This document shows positions 24,855-31,263 of a stretch of DNA of 35,227 bases, piece by piece. Within the stretch, counting starts at the first letter, position 1. The number at the start of each line of letters is the position of its first letter. The stretch covers positions 1 to 35,227 of the forward strand of contig CAKZOO010000139.1 of assembly GCA_937136455.1 (NCBI GenBank), given 5' to 3'. The position numbers and the translations under genes were made by a program. A model generated the notes under the pieces. That model was not told the origin of the DNA. It searched no databases and saw only the letters and a program-made list of their open reading frames with translations. Source of the DNA: an uncultured Flavobacteriaceae bacterium (lineage in GTDB: Bacteria > Bacteroidota > Bacteroidia > Flavobacteriales > Flavobacteriaceae).

Positions 24855-25395
24855 GCTCTTTTATTTTCTTTATTGCGTTGTTTACTGTGAGACAAATTGC
24901 CACATGATCAATTCCATACTTGTCTTCCATTCCTCGGTATGTTTTCTTCTCATTGTCATGCTTATACATTCCTAGTTTAAAATAGGCACTAAGCATATCC
25001 GTTTCATACCATCCTAGTATTCTATTTTCTTGGATGTATTTTAGCACATCAAATTCTCTGTACTCTTCATTAACATCTTCCAAAAACAAAAAGAGATGGC
25101 AACTTTCCTCAGTCCTGCTCCTCTCCATGTACTTCTTGTTAAATTCGCTGTTCGGTTTTTTCGCTTGAGTCATAACAACCCTTAACGCATACCAGTAAAG
25201 ACCGCCAGATTCTTCCAACCCCACAATCAGATCCTCTGGCTTTTTTAGAAGTATCATAAACACCTCCTGTTTAAAGTCGTCAAGATAACCCTTGCTATTT
25301 GCAGGAAGATTTGAGATTATACTATTGTGAAATCTCTGATCCTTGAATAAGTTACCTAGAATTTTCTCTTTCACTTTTCTAATGTGCTTGCACAA
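24826..25395 (-). CDS. Sigma-factor-like transcription regulator
   Basis: The 189-aa protein has the order of phage-encoded sigma-like proteins of Bacteroidota: DDFKQEVFMILLKKPEDL (about 39-56, region-2-like), LYWYALRVVMTQAKKPNSEF (about 66-85), ILGWYETDMLSAYFK, then a C-terminal helix-turn-helix-like end TYRGMEDKYGIDHVAI and VNNAIKKIKEHV. Position immediately before terminase and virion genes suggests it switches on late transcription. Similarity is remote, so this is a probable call. Confidence 0.55.
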   Translation of the reverse strand: MCKHIRKVKEKILGNLFKDQRFHNSIISNLPANSKGYLDDFKQEVFMILLKKPEDLIVGLEESGGLYWYALRVVMTQAKKPNSEFNKKYMERSRTEESCHLFLFLEDVNEEYREFDVLKYIQENRILGWYETDMLSAYFKLGMYKHDNEKKTYRGMEDKYGIDHVAICLTVNNAIKKIKEHVRKNRVSI

Positions 25396-25418
25396 AGATA
25401 GTTATAATTTTTAGAATA

Positions 25419-25799
25419 TCAATCAATTAGATTCTGTATTTTATTGTATTCCCTTTGGTAAGTCTCAATTGAAGGAAAAGATATTTCAATTCCTTGCTCT
25501 GCAAAGTAGTTTGAAAATATCATGATGATTTTATCTATGTCTTGAGTTGTGAGTTGTGTTGTTGACTCATAACCAAATAGAGCTATTTGAATCGGTTTCC
25601 AAACTAAATGCTTGACAATTGTTTCTGTGTATGGAGTTTCTATTCTCATTCCCTTTATACCATCATATCCAAAAGCCATACCTAAATCATTCAGCTCATC
25701 AGAAATATATTTGAAATATAAATGAAGGGCTGCATTCTGGGAAATGGATCGCTTCTTTTTATCCTTTATAGGTTGATTACATAAAGTACAAACTCTCAT
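25419..25799 (-). CDS. Conserved phage protein with N-terminal CxxC and RSISQN motif
   Basis: The 126-aa protein starts MRVCTLCNQPIKDKKKRSIS and continues QNAALHLYFKYISDELNDLG, then HLVWKPIQIALFGYESTTQL and TTQDIDKIIMIF, ending with a region containing EISFPS. I know this pattern (QNAALHLYF, VWKPIQ, STTxLTTxDI) from many phages in replication or recombination regions, where the function is not established. NinB is a loose comparison only. An upstream gap of about 80 bp contains a repeated 13-mer. Confidence 0.6.
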   Translation of the reverse strand: MRVCTLCNQPIKDKKKRSISQNAALHLYFKYISDELNDLGMAFGYDGIKGMRIETPYTETIVKHLVWKPIQIALFGYESTTQLTTQDIDKIIMIFSNYFAEQGIEISFPSIETYQREYNKIQNLID

Positions 25800-25840
25800 T
25801 TTTATTGATTTTTGAAAATATAGATTTTTATGTTTTCATT

Positions 25841-25893
25841 ATTATACCCGTACGAGTGTAATTTAGGTTATATTATTTAAATTATACCCGTAC
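25841..25893. repeat. Two direct copies of attatacccgtac, 40 bp apart
   Basis: The 13-mer attatacccgtac occurs at 25841-25853 and 25881-25893, a 40-bp spacing (close to four helical turns), between two minus-strand genes and just upstream of the 126-aa gene and the sigma-like gene. This spacing suits an operator bound by a dimer or cooperative pair. The second copy overlaps the end of the gene at 25882. No strong promoter consensus is seen. Confidence 0.6.
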
Positions 25894-26082
25894 TAATATA
25901 GTTTCTCTATTTATTAAGTGTTTCCAGTTTTCATGACATCTTTCGCATACAGGCTCTCCATTTATTTCTTTCGTTGGTTTTTCAGGACAATGTTTCCCTT
26001 TATCATTTTTTACCGAACACTTAGGATGATAACAACCTGTTATAATATCGTGTAATTCTTTATAATTCATAATTTTATTCAT
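25882..26082 (-). CDS. Small Cys/His-rich (metal-binding) protein, 66 aa
   Basis: Cys and His spacing (CYHPKCSVKNDKGKHC then CERCH) suggests a zinc site built from about residues 17-54. The ATG at 26082 is preferred over the TTG at 26085; a second ATG lies four codons later. The small membrane peptide gene upstream overlaps by 8 nt. Function unknown; such small zinc proteins are common among phage early genes. Confidence 0.6.
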   Translation of the reverse strand: MNKIMNYKELHDIITGCYHPKCSVKNDKGKHCPEKPTKEINGEPVCERCHENWKHLINRETILVRV

Positions 26083-26146
26083 CAATTAGGTAAGAATAAA
26101 TGCTCATACCTATGTAAATCCCAAATATCACTCCTAATAAAAACAT
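26075..26146 (-). CDS. 23-aa membrane micropeptide
   Basis: An ATG at 26146 opens MFLLGVIFGIYIGMSIYSYL then IDE and stop at 26075. It is a single hydrophobic helix, fills the gap between two genes and overlaps the next start by 8 nt. It is plausible as a small membrane protein, but short ORFs of this composition also arise by chance. Confidence 0.4.
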   Translation of the reverse strand: MFLLGVIFGIYIGMSIYSYLIDE

Positions 26147-26153
26147 ATATCAG

Positions 26154-26408
26154 TTATTTATTAATTTGTTCTATAATTCTAGTGAAAGCCTTATCAATTA
26201 AATTTAGAGTTAATGAATCGTGGTCTGCCCTGTCAGTTATTTCAAACAACAATCCATCTCTTATTTTCTTTATCTCTTCATCCGCTGGGAGTTGTTTCTG
26301 TTGGAGTTGTTCTACTATTTCAACTAAATCTTGTGCTAATGAAATGTTATCGTAACCACTATCAGCATCTATTCTTTTTAAGAATTTTTCTACCAATTCA
26401 TTTTCCAT
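26154..26408 (-). CDS. Hypothetical helical protein, 84 aa
   Basis: Mostly helical and acidic (NELVEKFLKRIDADSGYDNI; SLAQDLVEIVEQLQQKQLPA), ending LIDKAFTRIIEQINK. No known domain. One of a run of short soluble genes between the HNH gene and the sigma-like gene; it starts 5 bp after the upstream stop. Confidence 0.55.
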   Translation of the reverse strand: MENELVEKFLKRIDADSGYDNISLAQDLVEIVEQLQQKQLPADEEIKKIRDGLLFEITDRADHDSLTLNLIDKAFTRIIEQINK

Positions 26409-26413
26409 ATTAT

Positions 26414-26686
26414 CTATTGTTTTGGGGGTTGTGGCAATTCTTTAAAGATAAATCTAAGCATAACAATTGAAGCTTGTATGTATTCACTTTTTGCATTATA
26501 GTTTAAAATAGCTTCAGAAAGTTCTTCAAAACTCATTCGTTTTTCTTCAGCACTTATCCAAGTACTTTGTTTTGAGTATTCTTCTAATATGTGTTTAAGT
26601 TCATATTTGCTCAGCATAACACAATCATCGTTACCGAAATGAACGTGTCCCTTTAAAAACTCTTCTGGTGTTATTTTTTTATCCAT
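26414..26686 (-). CDS. Hypothetical protein, 90 aa
   Basis: A small soluble protein, predicted helical (LSKYELKHILEEYSKQSTWI; MSFEELSEAILNYNAKSEYI), with a Pro-rich end (FKELPQPPKQ). No family recognised. It begins 1 bp after the HNH gene stop, so it may be translated from the same message. Confidence 0.55.
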   Translation of the reverse strand: MDKKITPEEFLKGHVHFGNDDCVMLSKYELKHILEEYSKQSTWISAEEKRMSFEELSEAILNYNAKSEYIQASIVMLRFIFKELPQPPKQ

Positions 26687-26687
26687 A

Positions 26688-27146
26688 TTATAATTTATTT
26701 TTAGCTTCTTGGTATGCTAAATGAGCTTCGTATTCATCTATAAAGTACCCAAGAAATTTTCTTTTACCTTTAACTCTTATCCCTGCAACCCATTTATTCC
26801 AATGTTTACACCAAGTAACTCCAGTGTATTTGGAACTACCTTTTCTATCTTTACTCACGTTTTCTCTATGTGGTATTAATTGCAGGTTTTCAATTCTATT
26901 ATCGCTTTTAATGTTATTGATATGGTCACAAACTAAATTAGAAGTACCTTTTGGTTTATGACCTAAAAAAGTCATAGCCATTAAAAGATGCACTCTAAAT
27001 GTTTTGCCTCTCAAAGTTATTCTAGGATAACCCCATCTATCAAGATTTGTTTTTAATATTAAATTTTTACGCAAACTCTTTACTCGACCATCCGTTGAAA
27101 CTTGGTATAAACCTTCATAGTCAGGTATATCTTTCCATTCAATCAT
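26688..27146 (-). CDS. NUMOD4/HNH homing endonuclease
   Basis: The start at 27146 (MIEWKDIPDYEGLYQVSTDG) is used because it follows the upstream stop by 1 bp and opens the NUMOD4 motif directly; an in-frame TTG at 27173 is less likely. The 152-aa product has NUMOD4 at 1-45, an HNH_3 core with HLLMAMTFLGHKP, NLVCDHINNIKSDNRIENLQ (about 80-92) and, at the end, an AP2-like DNA-binding part (SKYTGVTWCKHWNKWVAGIR). It is a free-standing selfish nuclease; no intron is visible nearby. Confidence 0.85.
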   Translation of the reverse strand: MIEWKDIPDYEGLYQVSTDGRVKSLRKNLILKTNLDRWGYPRITLRGKTFRVHLLMAMTFLGHKPKGTSNLVCDHINNIKSDNRIENLQLIPHRENVSKDRKGSSKYTGVTWCKHWNKWVAGIRVKGKRKFLGYFIDEYEAHLAYQEAKNKL

Positions 27147-27147
27147 A

Positions 27148-27510
27148 TTAACTATTTTTATATTCTTCTGCAATATCCATAAAGGTCTGCAAGTAACCTA
27201 AAGCAGTTTCTTTGTCGTTAAGGATGTATTCCAACATTTCTTGCATTTTATCTTCAACACTCTTGTTTGGTTTTAACTCCAGAGTGTATGCCTTATTTCT
27301 TCGCTCTTCTATTTCCTCTTTTGGAATTTCTGTTAGTTGTTCATCCTTTGTTTTTTGGAGGGCTTTTAAATAACCTTGCGTATAGCCTTGTTTAAAATCT
27401 CTTTCAGCAGAACTTCTTACTTTCTCCGTTTTAATAGGTTGTTCTGGTACTTTAAACTGCAAAGAGTATTTTTTTGCTCTTTCTTCTAATCCTTCTATTA
27501 ATTCATTCAT
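27148..27510 (-). CDS. Hypothetical helical protein, 120 aa
   Basis: Highly charged, helical throughout (NELIEGLEERAKKYSLQFKV; VEDKMQEMLEYILNDKETAL). No catalytic motif visible. It overlaps the upstream 90-aa gene by 4 nt and ends 1 bp before the HNH start, so the three genes form one unit. Confidence 0.55.
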   Translation of the reverse strand: MNELIEGLEERAKKYSLQFKVPEQPIKTEKVRSSAERDFKQGYTQGYLKALQKTKDEQLTEIPKEEIEERRNKAYTLELKPNKSVEDKMQEMLEYILNDKETALGYLQTFMDIAEEYKNS

Positions 27511-27779
27511 AGTTTCTCTATTTCTTGTTTAACTTCTTCCCAATAAATCATTCTTTCCCTCCATTTTAACTCTACACTACTTCCGTATGTCGATATATCT
27601 GATATATTCTCTATTATCTCTTCAACACATATTAAAGCGCATTTTATAGCGTTGTTAAATTGTTCTATTGCACAAAATGTTAGATGTAAACTTCCATCAC
27701 CATCCTCTTCTTCAAAAGTCGGGTCTGAATAATCTATAAACTTATTTACTAGCTCCTTTGCTTTTTCTATTGCTTTCAT
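27507..27779 (-). CDS. Small conserved helical protein, 90 aa
   Basis: The start MKAIEKAKELVNKFIDYSD and the end YWEEVKQEIEKL, with AIKCALICVEEII in between, match a small protein type found in Bacteroidota phages and mobile elements, function unknown. It begins 10 bp after the short attC-like site at 27790-27827. It may be the backbone gene next to the insertion, because I find no matching attC after it. Confidence 0.6.
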   Translation of the reverse strand: MKAIEKAKELVNKFIDYSDPTFEEEDGDGSLHLTFCAIEQFNNAIKCALICVEEIIENISDISTYGSSVELKWRERMIYWEEVKQEIEKL

Positions 27780-27789
27780 TTTTATATTA

Positions 27790-27827
27790 GTTTAACGTTA
27801 GTAATGGAGTTTAGCCAGTTGTTGGCA
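27790..27827 (-). repeat. attC-like site 7 (closes cassette 5), short form
   Basis: Plus-strand reading: GTTTAAC (27790-27796, fits RYYYAAC) and GTTGGCA (27821-27827) frame a 24-nt centre that can pair AATGG (27803-27807) with CCAgTT (27815-27820), leaving one bulged G. GTTGGCA is the exact reverse complement of TGCCAAC at 28153-28159, which starts the same cassette. The site is shorter than usual (38 bp). Confidence 0.7.
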
Positions 27828-28158
27828 TTCATTTGCCCACGCGCGCCTTTATCTTTTCAAGTTCAGCCAGCCCGTCTTTTACACATTTCTCCACATCAAT
27901 ACCTTCGCTTTCTAAGTATGCTTTTGAGCCTTCAACAGTATCTAAGTTGAATTTTCGTTTGGTTTGAAAAATCTCAGTTTTGCAGCTATGGCAGTGCCAT
28001 TTATATACTGTCAATCTACCCCACGGTTTCGGGCTGCTGAGTATGTCAGGTAAAAAGCATACTTCACTATTACACTTAGGGCAGTTCCTTAAGCTTTCTT
28101 GACCTTCTTCAAGGTATATTACTTCATTTAATTCCATCGCTCAAAAACGAAATGCCAA
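27796..28158 (-). mobile_element. Integron-type gene cassette 5 (zinc-ribbon protein)
   Basis: This is a 363-bp unit bounded by G^TT points in the attC-like sites at 28153-28247 and 27790-27827. It holds one gene, 27829-28137, whose stop lies just before the attC. The 7-bp ends are exact reverse complements, as expected for excision and insertion of a circular cassette. Confidence 0.75.
27829..28137 (-). CDS. Zinc-ribbon protein carried by cassette 5, 102 aa
   Basis: CPKC (19-22) and CHSC (49-52) form a likely four-cysteine zinc ribbon, with KPWGRLTVYKWHCHSCKTEI between and after. A helical acidic tail follows (YLESEGIDVEKCVKDGLAEL). It may bind nucleic acid or a protein partner; nothing more specific can be said. 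The gene lies alone between two attC-like sites, on its own cassette, in the same orientation as the phage genes. Confidence 0.7.
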   Translation of the reverse strand: MELNEVIYLEEGQESLRNCPKCNSEVCFLPDILSSPKPWGRLTVYKWHCHSCKTEIFQTKRKFNLDTVEGSKAYLESEGIDVEKCVKDGLAELEKIKARVGK

Positions 28159-28247
28159 CAATAAATAAAATGAATAGCGCAGGTTGGCGTTCTGCTTCTA
28201 TCCAATGTTTGTTCGTGCGCTACTGCATTTTATTAGAGCCGTTAACT
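28153..28247 (-). repeat. attC-like site 6 (opens cassette 5), 95 bp
   Basis: On the plus strand TGCCAAC (28153-28159) and GTTAACT (28241-28247) enclose two perfect 7-bp arms: TAAAATG (28166-28172) with CATTTTA (28226-28232), and TAGCGCA (28175-28181) with TGCGCTA (28216-28222). Unpaired bases aa and ctg separate the arms, as in attC hairpins with extrahelical bases. The loop is 34 nt. Confidence 0.8.
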
Positions 28248-28288
28248 TTATCCATCTTTAATACTTGTTTTTAATGTTAATGTTGGGG

Positions 28289-28675
28289 TTATCCCTCTTT
28301 TTGTAATTCTTCTATTTGTATTCTCAATTCTTCCAGCATCTGTTCCTTGTCCGCTTTGTAAAACTTCTGAACTGTGTTTGCTTTAACCATTAGATCATTT
28401 ACAAAATCCTCTCCCTTTTCCTTTACTAGCCAATCCCTAAACTCTAAAGGAGTCTTATGAGCAGAGAAACCAGAATTGAATGTATGATGGCTCACACATA
28501 AACAAACCCCGTTTTCAGGAAGCCATCGAGTGCTTCTCTTCGATCTCGAATAAACATGATGACTATTCAAGTTCTTAGTCGTTCCACAGTATTCACATTT
28601 TAGACCAGCCCGGAGCTTAACAAGCAAACTCCAAGCTTCATCTAATTTCCCATCAATTCCTTTCAACTTCTTCAT
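28289..28675 (-). CDS. HNH-type nuclease, NinG/Rap-like
   Basis: The 128-aa protein has CEYC (29-32) and the HNH-type sequence LNSHHVYSRSKRSTRWLPEN (about 37-56), followed by GVCLCVSHHTF. The conserved pattern SHHxxSRS.STRW.PENG.CLC..HH is that of phage NinG/HNH recombination nucleases. The end is a helical coil (EQMLEELRIQIEELQKEG). The stop is shared with the next gene upstream by 1 nt. A role in recombination or packaging-related DNA cutting is likely. Confidence 0.75.
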   Translation of the reverse strand: MKKLKGIDGKLDEAWSLLVKLRAGLKCEYCGTTKNLNSHHVYSRSKRSTRWLPENGVCLCVSHHTFNSGFSAHKTPLEFRDWLVKEKGEDFVNDLMVKANTVQKFYKADKEQMLEELRIQIEELQKEG

Positions 28676-28908
28676 TAGAAATTAGGAGTTTGTTCAGGCT
28701 TCCAATCATCATGCTTTGCGTAAAGCTTCCCTTGCTGACTTCTTAATATATCAAAATTAAACCATCCGTTGTTTTGGTTTTCGTCGATGAATTTCTTGAA
28801 TTCATCTACTTTTATTGAACCTTTGCAAATTACAAAGTCAGGTGCATTTTGATGTTTCTCTTTAATGATCAACCCGTCAATTAATTTTGTCTCATTTTGA
28901 TTACTCAT
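28675..28908 (-). CDS. Conserved phage hypothetical protein, 77 aa
   Basis: The pattern LIDGLIIKEKHQNAPDFVIC, IKVDEFKKFIDENQNNGWFN, FDILRSQQGKLYAKHDDWKP matches a small protein frequent in phages next to single-strand-binding or recombination genes, with no assigned function. It starts in the end of a small lipoprotein gene (8-nt overlap) and ends on the HNH start. Confidence 0.6.
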   Translation of the reverse strand: MSNQNETKLIDGLIIKEKHQNAPDFVICKGSIKVDEFKKFIDENQNNGWFNFDILRSQQGKLYAKHDDWKPEQTPNF

Positions 28909-29074
28909 GATATTTAACTTTTATTAGTTCCTTTGCTTGTTTTAGTGAATCAATCCTGTGATCCAAACTATCTATTTCCCTTTGAAGTTTCTCCTTCTTC
29001 AAATCTCTTGGAGCTTCTTCTTTCTCTTCTGCACATCCCACTAGAAGGATGCTGATAAAAATTAACTTTTTCAT
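28901..29074 (-). CDS. Small lipoprotein, 57 aa
   Basis: MKKLIFISILLVGC is a signal peptide ending in a lipobox with Cys14; the mature part is a charged coiled coil (LQREIDSLDHRIDSLKQAKE). The design is that of small outer-membrane lipoproteins such as o-spanins, but no partner with the right design is next to it. It overlaps the upstream gene by 4 nt and the downstream gene by 8 nt, which supports the reading frame. Confidence 0.65.
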   Translation of the reverse strand: MKKLIFISILLVGCAEEKEEAPRDLKKEKLQREIDSLDHRIDSLKQAKELIKVKYHE

Positions 29075-29208
29075 TTATCTAAATGTTTATCAATTAATAA
29101 TCTGACCGTGTGCGAACTTAAATAGGTGTGCACTTTACCCTCAATCCAAATTTTAAATACTGTACCATCCTGATAGTATTCCATTCCTCTATACTCAAAT
29201 TTCTTCAT
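29071..29208 (-). CDS. Small hypothetical protein, 45 aa
   Basis: ATG at 29208 opens MKKFEYRGMEYYQDGTVFKI and the frame ends LLIDKHLDK at 29071, overlapping the lipoprotein start by 4 nt and the upstream gene by 14 nt. The sequence looks like a small folded domain (two strands with a YYQDGTVF turn, then a helix). Function unknown; the tight overlaps are the reason to accept it. Confidence 0.55.
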   Translation of the reverse strand: MKKFEYRGMEYYQDGTVFKIWIEGKVHTYLSSHTVRLLIDKHLDK

Positions 29209-29785
29209 CCTTCATTTTATTTCTTAATTCTGCTATACTGAACCCTTCTAAACCTTTGGATACTTTTGGAAGCTCCTCACCTCTTTCTTTGAATGCATCA
29301 AATAAATCTGATAAAACTTGATTGACTCCTCCTGTTTGGATCGTGTTGTGATCATTTTCTTGATTCATTCTAACTGCTGTTTTCATTCTTTCCTCATAGT
29401 AAACTTGAAACCATGTATAGATCTTAGCCATGTTTAGAGACTCATATAATTCACCATACTGCCCTTTCTTTGCTTTGGTGAATACTTGATGCACGTCTGC
29501 AATATTTAACCGCTTAAAATCGTGGAAAATCATTTTAGCACATTCCATCTCTTGAGCTTGATTCATTCCTCTTCTCAGATTTAAAGACTCTTGAAGATTC
29601 TTGATGAACTCTCTAATTATTAATTGAGCTGTCTCTTGATCATATTGTCTTGATACTGCTCCTAGAGTTGGCATATCTGATTTTATGCATAACTCTGTTG
29701 TATTGCATTTAACAAGTTCCTGAGAGCTTAGAGTGAAGCCTTTCTGTAAGCTCATCTCTTCCTTCTTTTGTGGTTTCTTTTCCAT
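29195..29785 (-). CDS. DUF6633-like protein of the replication region
   Basis: The start at 29785 (MEKKPQKKEEMSLQKGF) is preferred to a TTG at 29827; ATG 29755 is a third option. The 196-aa protein has QLIIREFIKNLQESLNLRRG, MNQAQEMECAKMIFHDFKRL, then IADVHQVFTKAKKGQYGELY, and IYTWFQVYYEERM. This layout is that of proteins (DUF6633-like, from memory) that accompany replication initiators in Bacteroidota phages and elements. It overlaps the upstream replication gene by 77 nt. Confidence 0.6.
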   Translation of the reverse strand: MEKKPQKKEEMSLQKGFTLSSQELVKCNTTELCIKSDMPTLGAVSRQYDQETAQLIIREFIKNLQESLNLRRGMNQAQEMECAKMIFHDFKRLNIADVHQVFTKAKKGQYGELYESLNMAKIYTWFQVYYEERMKTAVRMNQENDHNTIQTGGVNQVLSDLFDAFKERGEELPKVSKGLEGFSIAELRNKMKDEEI

Positions 29786-30299
29786 CTTTTCTCTGTTGTT
29801 GTTTTGCTTGTGCGTGCAAAGTTGCAAATTGTTTTCTTAATTTCTCTGTGCTTTGAATGTTTGCACTCCAGAATTCGTGACCTTTCAAGAACTTGAATAC
29901 TTCTCTTAAATGCTCTGTAATGATTCCATCATTTAATATCATCATCTTCACTGGATGCACCCAAGCCTTAAATTTTGCTCTTTCAAGATTCAGAGTGCTT
30001 GCATCAATTCCTTTTAAATTAGAAGCTATCAGTTTCCAAAATGCCTCTGCTATTTCAATGATCGTTATATCATACCCGGATGCATACCAATCTTCCTCTG
30101 TGCAATCCATAAATGCTTTTCTCATGATCACTTGCTTTTTCTTCTCCTCTGCATCAAGTTCTCTCTTCTTCTCTCTTTGCTCCTTCTCTTCTTTCAGGAT
30201 GTCGAGATAATTCTCATCTAATAATTCCCGTAAAGCTTTACCAAATTCTGCATCGTTTGGTTTCTCTTTGCTTAGTTTTTTTAGTTGTTCTTTCATCAT
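29709..30299 (-). CDS. Replisome-organiser-like replication protein
   Basis: The 196-aa protein starts with a charged coil and has in its second half FKAWVHPVKMMILNDGIITE, LREVFKFLKGHEFWSANIQS then TEKLRKQFATLHAQ (about 111-165). This FW..NI.S..KLR..F pattern closes many phage replication initiator/helicase-loader proteins. No primase, helicase or polymerase is in the genome, so it probably recruits the host replisome. It starts right after the last attC site of the cassette array. Confidence 0.65.
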   Translation of the reverse strand: MMKEQLKKLSKEKPNDAEFGKALRELLDENYLDILKEEKEQREKKRELDAEEKKKQVIMRKAFMDCTEEDWYASGYDITIIEIAEAFWKLIASNLKGIDASTLNLERAKFKAWVHPVKMMILNDGIITEHLREVFKFLKGHEFWSANIQSTEKLRKQFATLHAQAKQQQRKDGKETTKEGRDELTERLHSKLSGTC

Positions 30300-30330
30300 T
30301 TATTTTATTTTGGTGAAACATTAAAACGTT

Positions 30331-30386
30331 TCATAACAGTCTGCAAGAGTTCATGCTATCGCACGACTCCTGCATTGGTGTTACCT
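30331..30386 (-). repeat. attC-like site 5 (closes cassette 4)
   Basis: Plus strand: TCATAAC (30331-30337) and GTTACCT (30380-30386) enclose TGCAAGAGT (30342-30350) paired with ACTCCTGCA (30366-30374), 8 of 9 pairs. GTTACCT is the reverse complement of AGGTAAC at 30968-30974, the start of the same cassette. Confidence 0.85.
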
Positions 30387-30394
30387 ACAAGTTG

Positions 30395-30931
30395 CTAGGC
30401 TCGTGCATAATTGACAAATTCAGTACCTCTATCACAGAACTCACCTATCATTGAGCAAACTAAACCAAACGACATTCCAGAGTGACCCTGTCCTTCAATA
30501 GTCATTTTAGCTTGTTCTAAATCGCAGTTATTGTTTAGTTGCTCAACAATATCAAGACAAGCACCAAGTTCAAAACCTCGATATAAGTCTTTTAATCTAA
30601 TTGGCACTATTTTAGCCCAAAGCTCGTGGTGTTTCTTGTCTAATATCTTATTGCCTTTTTCAATCCATTCTTCGGTAAGTCTTGGTATAGCTTCTTCGTG
30701 TTCTCGCTTTTCACGTTCATATTCAGCTTGCCTTTTTCGTTCTGCTTCATCAAATTCAGATTTAGTTTTTCCAGTAATCTTTTTGTAAGCACTTTCTATA
30801 TTGTCAATATCAGAGTAAAGTGTTTTACCGTTAAAGTCAATACAAACTAAATCTTCGTGCTTTTTTAGTTCAGTAATTGCAGAATCTATTGTAGTTCCTG
30901 CCCAAATTTCAATTTTTCTATATTTTTCCAT
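30395..30931 (-). CDS. Cassette 4 protein, 178 aa, unknown function
   Basis: An N-terminal alpha/beta part (MEKYRKIEIWAGTTIDSAIT) is followed by a long charged helix (about 58-85, FDEAERKRQAEYEREKREHE) and a C-terminal helical domain with RGFELGACLDIVEQLNNNCD and GQGHSGMSFGLVCSMIGEFC. I do not know the family. The gene stands alone between attC-like sites 4 and 5; its TAG lies 9 bp before the attC. Its leader contains the gcggaattt motif shared with cassettes 1 and 2. Confidence 0.65.
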   Translation of the reverse strand: MEKYRKIEIWAGTTIDSAITELKKHEDLVCIDFNGKTLYSDIDNIESAYKKITGKTKSEFDEAERKRQAEYEREKREHEEAIPRLTEEWIEKGNKILDKKHHELWAKIVPIRLKDLYRGFELGACLDIVEQLNNNCDLEQAKMTIEGQGHSGMSFGLVCSMIGEFCDRGTEFVNYARA

Positions 30932-30967
30932 TTTTATAAATTTTAGTTTTCAAATTCCGCAACCAGT

Positions 30968-31031
30968 AGGTAACAACACCTATACTGCATTGCTCGTACC
31001 TCACAACGTCAGCATAGCTAAACCGTTATAG
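30968..31031 (-). repeat. attC-like site 4 (closes cassette 3)
   Basis: Plus strand: AGGTAAC (30968-30974) and GTTATAG (31025-31031) enclose TATACTG (30981-30987) paired with CAGCATA (31010-31016), 6 of 7 pairs. GTTATAG is the reverse complement of CTATAAC at 31206-31212. Confidence 0.85.
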
Positions 31032-31039
31032 ATAATAAA

Positions 31040-31195
31040 TTATTCATCATTATCTATCACTAAATCATTCATGTAAATCTCGTCTTCTTCCCCACAATTA
31101 GGGCATTTATTGTTTTTTAAATCTTTTGCATCCAAGAATGTTCCGCAATTTCTACAAACAAATTCTTTCTTTTTATCATCTTTTTTAAAAGCCAT
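31040..31195 (-). CDS. Cassette 3 protein: 51-aa zinc ribbon
   Basis: ATG at 31195 opens a 51-aa protein with a basic start (MAFKKDDKKKEFVC), CRNC at 14-17 and CPNC at 31-34, a rubredoxin-type zinc ribbon, and an acidic tail (EEDEIYMNDLVIDNDE). It could be a nucleic-acid or protein adaptor. It is the only gene of the 238-bp cassette 3. The spacing of the two CxxC pairs is strong evidence that the short frame is real. Confidence 0.75.
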   Translation of the reverse strand: MAFKKDDKKKEFVCRNCGTFLDAKDLKNNKCPNCGEEDEIYMNDLVIDNDE

Positions 31196-31205
31196 AATTT
31201 AAAAT

Positions 31206-31263
31206 CTATAACAATTTGTATAATGTAACTCGTTCCTCGCTCCACATACAAGGGGCGTTAGCC
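31206..31263 (-). repeat. attC-like site 3 (closes cassette 2)
   Basis: Plus strand: CTATAAC (31206-31212) and GTTAGCC (31257-31263) enclose TTGTAT (31216-31221) paired with ATACAA (31246-31251), perfect. The TAA stop of the cassette 2 gene lies inside the GTTAGCC box, as is common for attC sites. GTTAGCC is the reverse complement of GGCTAAC at 31697-31703. Confidence 0.88.
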
